Assembly (NCBI GenBank): GCA_963743825.1
Contig: CAVURC010000002.1
Coordinates: 1-64,000 of the forward strand
Source of the DNA: Sva-07 sp963743825
GTDB taxonomy: Bacteria; Actinomycetota; Acidimicrobiia; Acidimicrobiales; Ilumatobacteraceae
Length of the DNA stretch: 64,000 bases
Direction of reading: 5' to 3'
Part shown: one piece after another, positions 34,513 to 42,138 of the stretch
How positions within the stretch are numbered: position 1 is the first letter of the stretch
Layout of the letters: each line of letters begins with the position of its first letter
Position numbers and translations under genes: made by a program
Notes under the pieces: generated by a model
Told to the model about the DNA's origin: nothing
What the model saw: only the letters and a program-made list of their open reading frames with translations
The model's database searches: none

Positions 34513-35391
34513 ATGACTTCGCTCGAAGGACGCGTTGCGATCATCACCGGTGCGGGGCGGGGTATCGGTCGCGAGCACGCACTGTTCTTTGCGAACGAAG
34601 GGGCGAAGGTCGTCGTCAACGACCTCGGTGGCGCGAACGACGGTGAGGGATCCGACCAGACCCCGGCTGAAGAGGTCGCTGCGGAGATCCGGGCGCTCGG
34701 CGGCGAGGCGATCGCCAACGCCGACAACGTCGCCGACTGGGAAGGCGCGCAGCACCTCGTGAACGCCGCCATCGCGGAGTTCGGAGAGCTCGACATCGTC
34801 GTCAACAACGCCGGCATCCTGCGTGATCGTGTGATCGTCAACATGACCGAAGCCGAGTGGGACGCGGTCATCGCCGTGCACCTGAAGGGGCACTTCGCGC
34901 CGACGCGCTGGGCGGCGGCGTACTGGCGCGAGGAGCACAAGGCCGGCCGTGGCAAGCGCCGCAACCTCGTGCACACCTCGAGTACGTCAGGGTTGTTCTC
35001 GAACCCCGGCCAGGCGAACTACGGCGCTGCGAAGTCGGGCATCGCCACGTTCAGCCAGATTGCCGCGAAGGAGCTGTCTCGCTACGACGTCGTCAGCAAC
35101 TGCATTGCACCCGGAGCCCGCACGCGCCTGACGCTCGCCACCCCCGGTCTCGAGGAGATCATGACGCCGCGTGACGGCGCGTTCGACGAGTGGGATCCGG
35201 CCAACATCTCGCCACTGGTGGCGTATCTGAGCACGGCGGACTGCCAGTTCACGGGCGAGACGTTCTTCGCCCAGGGTGGCGTCGTCAAACGCGTCAAGTC
35301 GTGGGAAATGGCCGAGACGGTCGAACAGCAGGCGAAATGGACGGTCTCCGACCTCGCCGGCGCGCTCGCCCCGCTCGCCCAACCGAGCTGA
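34513..35391 (+). CDS. SDR family 3-hydroxyacyl-CoA dehydrogenase-like (MFE-2 type)
   Basis: A 292-residue SDR. The nucleotide loop is ITGAGRGIGREHALFFANEGAKVVVNDLGGANDGEG, which with the NDLGG end matches the dehydrogenase domain of peroxisomal multifunctional enzyme type 2 and its bacterial homologues. NNAGILRD, VHTSSTSGLF (catalytic Ser) and YGAAKSGIATF (Tyr and Lys) are intact. It probably oxidises 3-hydroxyacyl-CoA in fatty acid or steroid side-chain degradation. Strong Shine-Dalgarno AAGGAG. It converges on an SCP2 gene, another domain often fused in MFE-2. Confidence 0.87.
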   Translation: MTSLEGRVAIITGAGRGIGREHALFFANEGAKVVVNDLGGANDGEGSDQTPAEEVAAEIRALGGEAIANADNVADWEGAQHLVNAAIAEFGELDIVVNNAGILRDRVIVNMTEAEWDAVIAVHLKGHFAPTRWAAAYWREEHKAGRGKRRNLVHTSSTSGLFSNPGQANYGAAKSGIATFSQIAAKELSRYDVVSNCIAPGARTRLTLATPGLEEIMTPRDGAFDEWDPANISPLVAYLSTADCQFTGETFFAQGGVVKRVKSWEMAETVEQQAKWTVSDLAGALAPLAQPS

Positions 35392-35456
35392 GTCCGGCCC
35401 GCCATCGCAACCCGTTCGTGTGAGCGACGACGTCGTGGTCGGCGCTCGCCGCCCAC

Positions 35457-35867
35457 TCAGGGGGCGGTGATGGCCTTGATCTCGTCGGCGATGGTGTCGG
35501 TGAACTCGTTCGACGGGATGGCGGTCTGCATGGCCATCATCTTCATCATGTCGCCCTGGACCTTGATCTTGCCCGACATGAACGCCTGCATGGCGATCGC
35601 CTGATCCTGGTCGACGAACATCGCCTTGGCAGTCGCGTAGTCGGTGGTGACCGTGGCGTCGGCGTCGTCGAGTTCGCCGAGTTCCATCACGAGATGACCC
35701 GATGACGTGTCGAGGTAGCTCTTGACCTCGCCATCGCCGAACGGCACATCGATGATCACCTGGTTGATCTTGATCACGGTGGTGACCGGCGGAACCTGGT
35801 CGGCGTACTTCTCGCGGATGCCGTGCGCGGCTTCCATCCACTCTTCTGACAGGAACTGGTGCGTCAT
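35457..35867 (-). CDS. SCP2 sterol-carrier domain protein
   Basis: A 136-residue stand-alone SCP2-fold protein, a hydrophobic-tunnel lipid carrier. It shows VIKINQVIIDVPFGDGEVKSYLDTSSGHLVMELGELDDADATVTTDYATAKAMF, then FMSGKIKVQGDMMKMMAMQTAIP, the common GKIKVxGDMxK loop of the family. No signal peptide, so cytoplasmic. It is the last gene of a four-gene operon, its ATG overlapping the upstream stop by ATGA, and may carry the product of that operon or an acyl-CoA; this is inference. Confidence 0.88.
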   Translation of the reverse strand: MTHQFLSEEWMEAAHGIREKYADQVPPVTTVIKINQVIIDVPFGDGEVKSYLDTSSGHLVMELGELDDADATVTTDYATAKAMFVDQDQAIAMQAFMSGKIKVQGDMMKMMAMQTAIPSNEFTDTIADEIKAITAP

Positions 35868-37033
35868 AGGTTCGTGACTGTACCGCGCGGGTCGATCACC
35901 AGTCGGCTCGTCGTGACCTCGTCGAGGAATGCCCGATCGAGATCGAAGCCGAGACCTGGCGTGGCGGGCACCGTGACGTGGCCGTCGGTGATGGCGATGG
36001 GGTCGGTGACGATGTCGCGAGCGTAGAAGCGGGTCGAGGCGCTGATGTCGCCGGGCAAGGTGAAGCCGGGGAGTGCGGCGAGTGCGGCATTGGCGGCGCG
36101 TCCGATGCCGGTCTCCAGCATGCCGCCGCACCACACCGGGATGCCCTTCGAGACGCAGAGGTCGTGGATGCGGACAGCTTCGAGGTAGCCGCCCACGCGC
36201 CCGGGCTTGATGTTCGCGATCTCGCATGCGCCGAGCTCGATCGCATCGGCGGTGCCGGCGGCGGAGACGAGTGACTCGTCGAGGCAGATCGGCGTGTCGA
36301 CCTCGGCAGCGAGGCGCGCGTGGCCGATGATGTCGTCCTCGGGGAGTGGCTGTTCGATGAGCAGGAGGTCGTACTCGTCGAGACGGCGCAGGTGGGCACC
36401 GTCAGTGCGGCGGTACGCGGTGTTGGCATCGACCTGGAACGGCGTGTCGGGGCCGATGAGATCGCGAACGGCAGCGACCTGATCGATGTCGGAGCCCGGC
36501 TCGATCTTGAGTTTGATGCGCACGTAGCCGTCGTCGACGTAGCCCTGCACCGCCGCGAGGAGCTCGTCGGTGCTGTCGTGGATACCGACGCTGACGCCAC
36601 TCGGAATCGTGGTGCGCTCGACGCCGAGGAAGGAAGCGAACGACTGGTCGGTGGCGCGGAGCTGGGCGTCGAGAATCGCCATCTCGAGTGCAGCCTTGGC
36701 CATGGGATGACCGTGGAGCTTGGCGAGCGTCGGCGCGACGTCGCCGGCATCGATCGGGCCCCGGGCGAACAATCGCGGGAGGAGGTGGTGGATCATCACG
36801 TGTTGCGCGCCATCGACGTATTCCGGCGAATAGCTGGGCTCCGACAGCGCAACGCACTCACCCCAACCCTCGACCGTGTCGCTGGGGCCACCGGAAGCAT
36901 CGGAGAGGTCGACGCGCACGAGCAGGATGTCGCGATCGGTCTGGCTCCCGAAGCTGGTGCGGAACGGTGCCACGAGGGGCATCGTGATCCGCACCAACTC
37001 GACTCGTTCGATGTTCCAGTGCAGTGCGTTCAT
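35864..37033 (-). CDS. Enolase-superfamily N-succinylamino-acid racemase / o-succinylbenzoate synthase-like
   Basis: A 389-residue MLE-subgroup enolase. The first acid-base Lys is in YVRIKLKIEPGSD (KxK), metal ligands follow in FQVDANTAYRR (Asp), LLIEQPLPEDD (Glu) and ICLDESLVSA (Asp), and the second Lys is in IANIKPGRVGGYLEA. The N-terminal capping domain is present. OSBS and N-succinylamino-acid racemase (NSAR) share this sequence. The upstream GNAT gene, overlapping by ATGA, is the usual partner of NSAR enzymes that convert D- to L-amino acids, and no other menaquinone gene is here, so NSAR is favoured by context. Confidence 0.85.
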   Translation of the reverse strand: MNALHWNIERVELVRITMPLVAPFRTSFGSQTDRDILLVRVDLSDASGGPSDTVEGWGECVALSEPSYSPEYVDGAQHVMIHHLLPRLFARGPIDAGDVAPTLAKLHGHPMAKAALEMAILDAQLRATDQSFASFLGVERTTIPSGVSVGIHDSTDELLAAVQGYVDDGYVRIKLKIEPGSDIDQVAAVRDLIGPDTPFQVDANTAYRRTDGAHLRRLDEYDLLLIEQPLPEDDIIGHARLAAEVDTPICLDESLVSAAGTADAIELGACEIANIKPGRVGGYLEAVRIHDLCVSKGIPVWCGGMLETGIGRAANAALAALPGFTLPGDISASTRFYARDIVTDPIAITDGHVTVPATPGLGFDLDRAFLDEVTTSRLVIDPRGTVTNL

Positions 37034-37746
37034 GGTGCTGATCCGATCACGTAGTTGCCGTCGCGGGTGAATCCGACAATGGGGCGTCCGGCCTCGAATG
37101 CCTCGGTCAGCGACGCGCGGACTGCCGATCTCCAGATCGCGACGCCGGCCGGGTCGGTTCGCCGAAGTGCAACGACGTCGTCGGGCGTGGCTACGAACTC
37201 GGGATCGACGATCCCGGACCCGTCGCGCGGCGTCGTCGGCAGGATGTCGTCCAGATCCCATGCGGCGAGCAGCCGGTCGGATTCGTCACCGGCGTTGATG
37301 GCGTCATCCATGGTGCCGTAGAACGAGGGGAGGTACTCGTCGATCGTTGCGCCGAGGATTGCGATGTTGAACCACGCATTGCGACGCACCAGCGGATCGA
37401 AGGTCCAGGTGATCGAGGCGAGATCGTGCTCGATCGCCCAGGCCCGCTGATGCAATTTGATCTGCCGACCCAGGCCGGTTCCGCGGACGTCGGTGACCAG
37501 TCCGGTGACGTGGCTGTGCAAGGCCGACCTTCCGTGATGGCGCGCCAGCATGCCGATCGAGGCGCCGACCATCGAGCCGCCGGCGAACGCTCCGGCGACA
37601 TAGCCACCTGTGTGGCAGATTGCGATCAGGAACTCGAGCGGTGCGAGCGGGACCGTGGTTCCCCAGACCTCCTGGAGAACCCGGTTGGCCTCGATCAGTT
37701 CCTCCGGAGCACCCAGGGTCCGGATCTCGATCGGACCGGCGCTCAC
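37030..37746 (-). CDS. GNAT superfamily acyltransferase (COG3375-like), probable N-succinyltransferase
   Basis: A 238-residue GNAT-like protein. It has VLQEVWGTTVPLAPLEFLIAICHTGGYVAGAF, GASIGMLARHHGRSALHSHVTGLVTDVRGTGLGRQIKLHQRAWAIEH with the acyl-CoA loop RGTGLGR, and ITWTFDPLVRRNAWFNIAILG, the pattern of the predicted acyltransferases that neighbour NSAR/OSBS genes. Known members of such clusters transfer succinyl from succinyl-CoA to D-amino acids. GTG start overlaps the upstream stop (GTGA); the downstream ATG overlaps its own stop. Confidence 0.83.
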   Translation of the reverse strand: MSAGPIEIRTLGAPEELIEANRVLQEVWGTTVPLAPLEFLIAICHTGGYVAGAFAGGSMVGASIGMLARHHGRSALHSHVTGLVTDVRGTGLGRQIKLHQRAWAIEHDLASITWTFDPLVRRNAWFNIAILGATIDEYLPSFYGTMDDAINAGDESDRLLAAWDLDDILPTTPRDGSGIVDPEFVATPDDVVALRRTDPAGVAIWRSAVRASLTEAFEAGRPIVGFTRDGNYVIGSAP

Positions 37747-38966
37747 GGTGTGGCCAACGGTCCGTCGTTCGCCTCGACGAGGCACGGGTGAGTGCGACGT
37801 GCGACGTGGTAGGCGCAACGCACGGCCAACACCTGGCGGATCTCGGGGCTGATGTCATTCGCGAACTCGGTGCGGTAGGTCTCATCGGTCGTCAGCACGA
37901 CGGTGAAGTACATCCCCGAGAAGGCGCCGAGGAAGATGGCCACTCGGATCAAGGGCTCCGAGAGCACGAGCGTTCGCCCGCCGAACGACGCCTCGGCCAA
38001 GACGTTGACGCTCTCGAGCCCGGTCCAATTGAGAATCGTGTCGGCCTCGATGGCCATGAAGCCGAAGAAGATGAAGAAGCCCACCAGCGCCACCACGACG
38101 AGCGTGATCTGCAGGGCCTGGCCGAACAGCACGATCAACCCGATGTTGAACCGCTGACGTGGACGCAGCGGATCGAGCGTCGGCCCGCCGGACGGGAGTT
38201 CGACCGAGCCGGCCGGTGTGTCGGCGACGTTGTCGGCGATCTCCTCCCACGAGTCGAAGCGGTTCTCGGAGCGGATGAAGCCTGGTACCCGGCTGACGAC
38301 GAAGCCGGCACCGAGCAGGAAGAACATGAGCACGACCACGACGTATGCCGCGCCGTCGAGGGTTCCGGCCATCTCCCACACCTCGGCGTTGATGAACAGG
38401 AACGTGGTGAACAGCAGCAACAGCGGCAGTGCGCGCGCGACGAGTGGTCCGAGCCCGGTGAGTTGCCCGCCGGATCGGCGAACACCCCATCGCAGGAGTG
38501 CGCCGACACCGTACGACGACCAGACGTAGATCAGCAGCAACAATCCGACGCCGAAGGCCAGTGTCTCGGCCGCATCGCCGTACTGGCCGAACGCCAGGCC
38601 TGGGAGCATGGGTCCGATCAGGAAGAGTGCGAGCTCGGCCGGCCCGATCTGCGTCGGTCGCGCGAACGTGGGCCTGCCGCGGAGGCGGTTCGAGATCGCC
38701 CAGGTGGCCACGAGCATGACGATGATCGCCGCAGCTGCAGCGAGGTTCTGGGCGAGCGTCCAGTTACGGACGTCGAGCGCGTTGAGTCCGAGGACGATGT
38801 AGGCAGCAACGAGAAGTGGCAGCGCCCGGGTCCAGGCGTCGAGCAGGACGCTGTCGGAATGCGGATCCACGAGGTGTGGAACCCCACGTTCGATCAGCCA
38901 GCGTTCGATGTCCGTCACCTGATCGTCGGGCCCGGCGGCGACGGTTGGCGAGCGATCGGTGGTCAC
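37743..38966 (-). CDS. Multi-spanning membrane protein of unknown function, first gene of a four-gene operon
   Basis: A 407-residue protein with about eight hydrophobic segments (for example ALPLLVAAYIVLGLNAL, LAAAAAIIVMLVATWAI, AYVVVVLMFFLLGAGFVV, LVVVALVGFFIFFGFMAIEAD and VAIFLGAFSGMYFTVVLTTDE). A cytoplasmic N-terminus carries ERWLIERGVPHLVDPHSDS, and a loop has RFDSWEEIADNVAD. No characterised family is recognised. The final DISPEIRQVLAVRCAYHVA suggests an amphipathic C-terminus. Its stop overlaps the GTG of the GNAT gene, so a role with amino-acid racemisation or transport is possible, but not shown. Confidence 0.75.
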   Translation of the reverse strand: MTTDRSPTVAAGPDDQVTDIERWLIERGVPHLVDPHSDSVLLDAWTRALPLLVAAYIVLGLNALDVRNWTLAQNLAAAAAIIVMLVATWAISNRLRGRPTFARPTQIGPAELALFLIGPMLPGLAFGQYGDAAETLAFGVGLLLLIYVWSSYGVGALLRWGVRRSGGQLTGLGPLVARALPLLLLFTTFLFINAEVWEMAGTLDGAAYVVVVLMFFLLGAGFVVSRVPGFIRSENRFDSWEEIADNVADTPAGSVELPSGGPTLDPLRPRQRFNIGLIVLFGQALQITLVVVALVGFFIFFGFMAIEADTILNWTGLESVNVLAEASFGGRTLVLSEPLIRVAIFLGAFSGMYFTVVLTTDETYRTEFANDISPEIRQVLAVRCAYHVARRTHPCLVEANDGPLATP

Positions 38967-38973
38967 CGGCCAG

Positions 38974-38979
38974 AACGTA
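38974..38979 (-). promoter_or_regulatory. -10 box TACGTT for the four-gene operon
   Basis: TANNNT hexamer 7 nt before the GTG at 38966. Confidence 0.5.
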
Positions 38980-39047
38980 ACCGGTGCGGTTGAACGGTTC
39001 GTCAAACCCCGTGGAAGTCCGACCTCCGATCAGATAGGCATGAGGCC

Positions 39048-40613
39048 ATGGCTCGCATCCTGGTCACCGAAGAAATCGCCGACGGGGGCCTCGATCGCCT
39101 CCGTGCCCTCGGCCACGACGTCGACGTGCAGCTCGGTCTGTCGGCCGACGAACTCCTCACGGCGGTGCACGGGGCGCACGCGCTGATCATCCGATCGGCC
39201 ACCGATGTCACCGACGCAGTGCTGGCGGCAGGCTCCGACCTGATGGTCGTCGGCCGGGCCGGGATCGGCCTCGACAACGTCGACGTCGACTCCGCCACGC
39301 AACGTGGCGTGATGGTGGTCAACGCACCACAGAGCAACATCGTCTCGGCTGCCGAGCACACGATGGCGCTGCTGATGGCATCGGCACGAAACGTGCCGCA
39401 GGCGCACGCCGCGCTGGTCCAGGGTCGCTGGGAGCGCAGTCGTTGGGAGGGCGTCGAGTTGTGCGACAAGACGCTCGGCATCGTCGGGCTCGGCCGCATC
39501 GGCAAGCTCGTCGGCGATCGTGCGAAGGGCTTCGGCATGCGTCTGGTGGCGTACGACCCCTTCGTGTCGGAGGACCGGGCGAAGAAGATGGGTGTCGAGT
39601 TGATGGCGCTCGACCAGGTGGTTGCCGAATCCGACTTCCTCACCGTGCATCTCCCCAAGACGCCCGAGACGATCGGAATCATCAACCGTGACCTCCTGCT
39701 GAAGGCCAAGCCGAGCCTGCGGGTCATCAACGTCGCTCGTGGCGGCATCGTCGACGAGTCCGACCTGGCCGACTGTCTGCGCGACGGCGTCATTGCCGGC
39801 GCGGCGCTCGACGTGTTCTCGACCGAACCGATGACCGAGTCGCCGCTGTTCGAGATCGACTCCGTGATCGTCACGCCACACCTCGGCGCCAGTACCCGCG
39901 AAGCGCAGGACAAGGCCGGCGACACGATTGCCTCGATGGTCGAGCTCGCTCTGGCCGGCGAGTTCGTGCCGTTCGCCGTCAACGTCAACGCCGCCGAGGC
40001 CAGCGAGACGATCAGGCCGTACCTGCCGCTCGCCGAACGTCTCGGGAGCCTGTTCGTGTCGCTCGTCGGTTCCGTGCCGAACGAGCTCGAGATCTGCACC
40101 GAAGGTGAGATCGCCGGCTACGACACCCGCATCCTCGAGCTGGCCGTCCTCAAGGGGTTCTTCGGGTTGATCTCCGACGAGCCGGTCACCTATGTCAACG
40201 CTCCGCAGCTGGCGGCCCAACACGGTGTGGCGGTGCGTGACGTCAGCTCGTCGAGTTCGGCCGACTTCGTCAACCTGCTCACCGTGCGCGGCGGCGGACA
40301 CTCGATCAGCGGAACGCTCGCCGGAGCCAAGGGCGCACAACGCATCGTCAACATCGACGACACGCCGTTCGACGTGCCGCCCGTCGACAACATGGTGGTC
40401 ATCCAGAACGACGACCGTCCCGGCGTGATCGGCACGGTCGGCACGCTGCTCGGCAACGCCGGTGTCAACATCTCCGACATGGACGTCAGCCGGGTCAACG
40501 GCGCCGCGACCGCCGTCATGCTCATCGCGCCGAGCGCTCCGGTTCCCGCCGACGTGCTCGACGCCCTGCGCGCCGCCCCCGGCATCCTCCACGTCACCAG
40601 CCTCACCGCCTGA
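39048..40613 (+). CDS. serA: D-3-phosphoglycerate dehydrogenase SerA
   Basis: First step of serine synthesis: oxidises 3-phosphoglycerate to 3-phosphohydroxypyruvate. The 521-residue protein is the long actinobacterial form: catalytic/nucleotide domain with LGIVGLGRIGKLVGDRAKGFG, INVARGGIVDESDLADCL and the His of VTPHLGASTREAQDKAG, then the ASB domain (about 315-445), and a C-terminal ACT domain VIQNDDRPGVIGTVGTLLGNAGVNI that binds serine for feedback control. All catalytic residues are present. Start at the ATG; a TAGGCA hexamer lies shortly upstream. Confidence 0.97.
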   Translation: MARILVTEEIADGGLDRLRALGHDVDVQLGLSADELLTAVHGAHALIIRSATDVTDAVLAAGSDLMVVGRAGIGLDNVDVDSATQRGVMVVNAPQSNIVSAAEHTMALLMASARNVPQAHAALVQGRWERSRWEGVELCDKTLGIVGLGRIGKLVGDRAKGFGMRLVAYDPFVSEDRAKKMGVELMALDQVVAESDFLTVHLPKTPETIGIINRDLLLKAKPSLRVINVARGGIVDESDLADCLRDGVIAGAALDVFSTEPMTESPLFEIDSVIVTPHLGASTREAQDKAGDTIASMVELALAGEFVPFAVNVNAAEASETIRPYLPLAERLGSLFVSLVGSVPNELEICTEGEIAGYDTRILELAVLKGFFGLISDEPVTYVNAPQLAAQHGVAVRDVSSSSSADFVNLLTVRGGGHSISGTLAGAKGAQRIVNIDDTPFDVPPVDNMVVIQNDDRPGVIGTVGTLLGNAGVNISDMDVSRVNGAATAVMLIAPSAPVPADVLDALRAAPGILHVTSLTA

Positions 40614-40630
40614 TCAAGAGCTCCTCCCCA

Positions 40631-40685
40631 ACCCGAAAAATGTGCTCCGGTGTGCGCCCAGTGCACATTTCAGCGCACATTTCGG
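40631..40685. repeat. 57-nt hairpin element, family B copy 4
   Basis: ACCCGAAAAATGTGCT to CAGCGCACATTTCGG, loop CCCAG in place of the CTGGG of copies 2 and 3. It lies between the convergent stops of serA (40613) and pyrF (40700). Confidence 0.9.
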
Positions 40686-40699
40686 AATTCTGAGCAGGA

Positions 40700-41512
40700 T
40701 CAGGTTGGTAGCAGGCGGAGGGACGCGGCGGTGCGTTCGGCTTCGGCTCGGGCGGCGTCGGCGAAGTCGTTGCCGCCGCTGGCGTAGAGGATCGCCCGTG
40801 AGGAGTTGACGATCAGGCCCCGGCCGCTGGCATCGGCGCCGTGCTCGACGACCGTTGCTGCGTCGCCACCCTGGGCGCCCACGCCGGGCACGAGAATCGG
40901 GAGGTCGGGCGCGATCGCGCGCACGTCGGCGAGTTCCTGCGGATACGTGGCGCCGACGACGAGACCACAATCGCCCCGTGTCGCCCAGTCACGCGCCACC
41001 ATCTCGGCCACATGGGCGTACACCGGCTTGCCATCGGCGACGAGCGACTGGATGTCGTCGCCACCCGGATTGCTGGTGCGGCACAGCGCAATCACCCCGC
41101 CCCCGTGCTCGAAGTAGGGCGCCACCGAGTCGGTGCCGAGATACGGATTCACGGTGACCGCATGCGCTCCGTAGCGCCCGAATGCCTCTCGGGCATAGTG
41201 CTCGGCGGTCGAGCCGATGTCGCCGCGTTTGGCATCGAGGATCAGCGTCACGTCGGGGTACGTCTCGCGGACATACCGGCAGATGCGTTCCAGCGCCTGC
41301 TCTTCGCCTTGGCTCGAGAAGTAGGCGATCTGCGGCTTGAACGCACAGACGAGGTCGGCGGTGGCGTCGATGATCGCCCGGCAGAAGGTTTCGGTGGATC
41401 CGTGCACGCCGTCGAGCGGAAACGGCATGCGGGCCGGGTCGGGGTCGAGACCGACACACAGCATCGATGTGGACGCTGTCCACGACCGTTCGAGTTGACG
41501 GAGGAACGTCAC
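40700..41512 (-). CDS. pyrF: Orotidine-5'-phosphate decarboxylase PyrF
   Basis: Final step of UMP synthesis: decarboxylates OMP. The 270-residue protein is the type 2 (longer) form with MLCVGLDPDP, AFKPQIAYFSSQG, the catalytic DAKRGDIGSTAEHYA (Lys and paired Asp), NPYLGTDSV and the phosphate loop LILVPGVGAQGGD followed by LIVNSSRAILYAS. Intact. GTG start at 41512 lies 4 nt after the ferredoxin stop, so the two are co-transcribed, an unusual pair with no obvious functional link. Confidence 0.95.
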   Translation of the reverse strand: MTFLRQLERSWTASTSMLCVGLDPDPARMPFPLDGVHGSTETFCRAIIDATADLVCAFKPQIAYFSSQGEEQALERICRYVRETYPDVTLILDAKRGDIGSTAEHYAREAFGRYGAHAVTVNPYLGTDSVAPYFEHGGGVIALCRTSNPGGDDIQSLVADGKPVYAHVAEMVARDWATRGDCGLVVGATYPQELADVRAIAPDLPILVPGVGAQGGDAATVVEHGADASGRGLIVNSSRAILYASGGNDFADAARAEAERTAASLRLLPT

Positions 41513-41516
41513 CCGG

Positions 41517-41708
41517 TCAGTCTTCGACGGTGATCGCCGCCGTCGGGCACAGGTCGGCGGCTTCGTTGACCTTCACGGCGAGTTCAGGGCCGGGGTTCTC
41601 CTGCAGGATGTAGAGGTAGCCGTCGCTGCGCACCTCGAACACCTCGGGGCACACCTGCATGCAGGCCCCGGTGGATGCGCACACGTCGAAGTCGACGCTC
41701 ACCTTCAT
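41517..41708 (-). CDS. Small [3Fe-4S]-type ferredoxin
   Basis: A 63-residue ferredoxin of the actinobacterial single-cluster kind. Cysteines are at 10, 16, 20 and 54: CASTGACMQVCPEVF gives C-x5-C-x3-C and CPTAAI gives the fourth, remote Cys. Because the second position of the usual CxxC is absent, a 3Fe-4S cluster is most likely, although 4Fe-4S remains possible with Cys16. Such ferredoxins donate electrons to cytochromes P450 or other oxygenases; none is adjacent. Shine-Dalgarno AAGGGGA precedes the ATG. Confidence 0.93.
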   Translation of the reverse strand: MKVSVDFDVCASTGACMQVCPEVFEVRSDGYLYILQENPGPELAVKVNEAADLCPTAAITVED

Positions 41709-41720
41709 GTTGTTCCCCTT

Positions 41721-41750
41721 GTCGTGGTCGGTCGTGGTCGGTCGTGGTCA
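41721..41750. repeat. Three tandem copies of a 10-bp unit
   Basis: GTCGTGGTCG three times, the last base of the third copy changed to A, upstream of the ferredoxin gene. The third copy contains the stop codon of the next minus-strand gene (41748). Confidence 0.85.
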
Positions 41751-42083
41751 GGTCTTGGACTGACGGTAGCCGTCGGCCAGCGCCGCACCGGTAGTCGCAT
41801 ACCAGCGATCAGGATTCGTGCGTTCGTAGAAGCGTCCGCCCGGCACGTGGAAGATGCCCGACGACACCTTGACCTTCACGGGGAATCCCTCCGGAGCGGC
41901 GCCGTCGCTCGTGGCGGTCACCCACACCGGACTTGTCGGCGCAACGAACGCGGGCCACTGCGCAGGTCCGGAGGGCATCGCCATCTGGTTGCGCTGCTTC
42001 CACCAGGCGACGGCGGCAGCGGCAGCGAGGGCGATCAACGTCGCGAGCGCTGTTCTGCGCAGGGCCGTCGCCGTCGTGAGCAT
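41748..42083 (-). CDS. Small membrane-anchored sunset-domain-like protein
   Basis: A 111-residue protein. A hydrophobic segment near the N-terminus (ALATLIALAAAAAVAWW) anchors or exports it. The C-terminal 40 residues read VKVKVSSGIFHVPGGRFYERTNPDRWYATTGAALADGYRQSK, which resembles the short sunset domain (HVPGGxxYxRTxPExCFATEEEAxAAGYRxSK) found in actinobacterial surface and nuclease-associated proteins, but the usual Cys at the E/C position is replaced by Trp. Function unknown. TACAGT -10 box 7 nt before the ATG. Confidence 0.78.
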   Translation of the reverse strand: MLTTATALRRTALATLIALAAAAAVAWWKQRNQMAMPSGPAQWPAFVAPTSPVWVTATSDGAAPEGFPVKVKVSSGIFHVPGGRFYERTNPDRWYATTGAALADGYRQSKT

Positions 42084-42090
42084 CGCCGAG

Positions 42091-42096
42091 ACTGTA
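42091..42096 (-). promoter_or_regulatory. -10 box TACAGT for the sunset-domain gene
   Basis: TANNNT hexamer 7 nt before the ATG at 42083. The palindrome at 42106-42136 covers the -35 region. Confidence 0.5.
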
Positions 42097-42105
42097 GTGC
42101 GGACT

Positions 42106-42136
42106 GTTGCTCGTGGTGTCCGACACCACGAGCAAC
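42106..42136. repeat. GTCNGAC-centred palindrome, copy 5
   Basis: GTTGCTCGTGGTGT/ACACCACGAGCAAC, 14 perfect pairs around CCG. It ends 2 nt from the stop codon of leuA (42139). Confidence 0.92.
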
Positions 42137-42138
42137 CG

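Noticed and set aside
35864..37033. MenC of menaquinone synthesis.
   Set aside because: No men gene is nearby, whereas a GNAT typical of NSAR clusters overlaps it; OSBS activity cannot be excluded.
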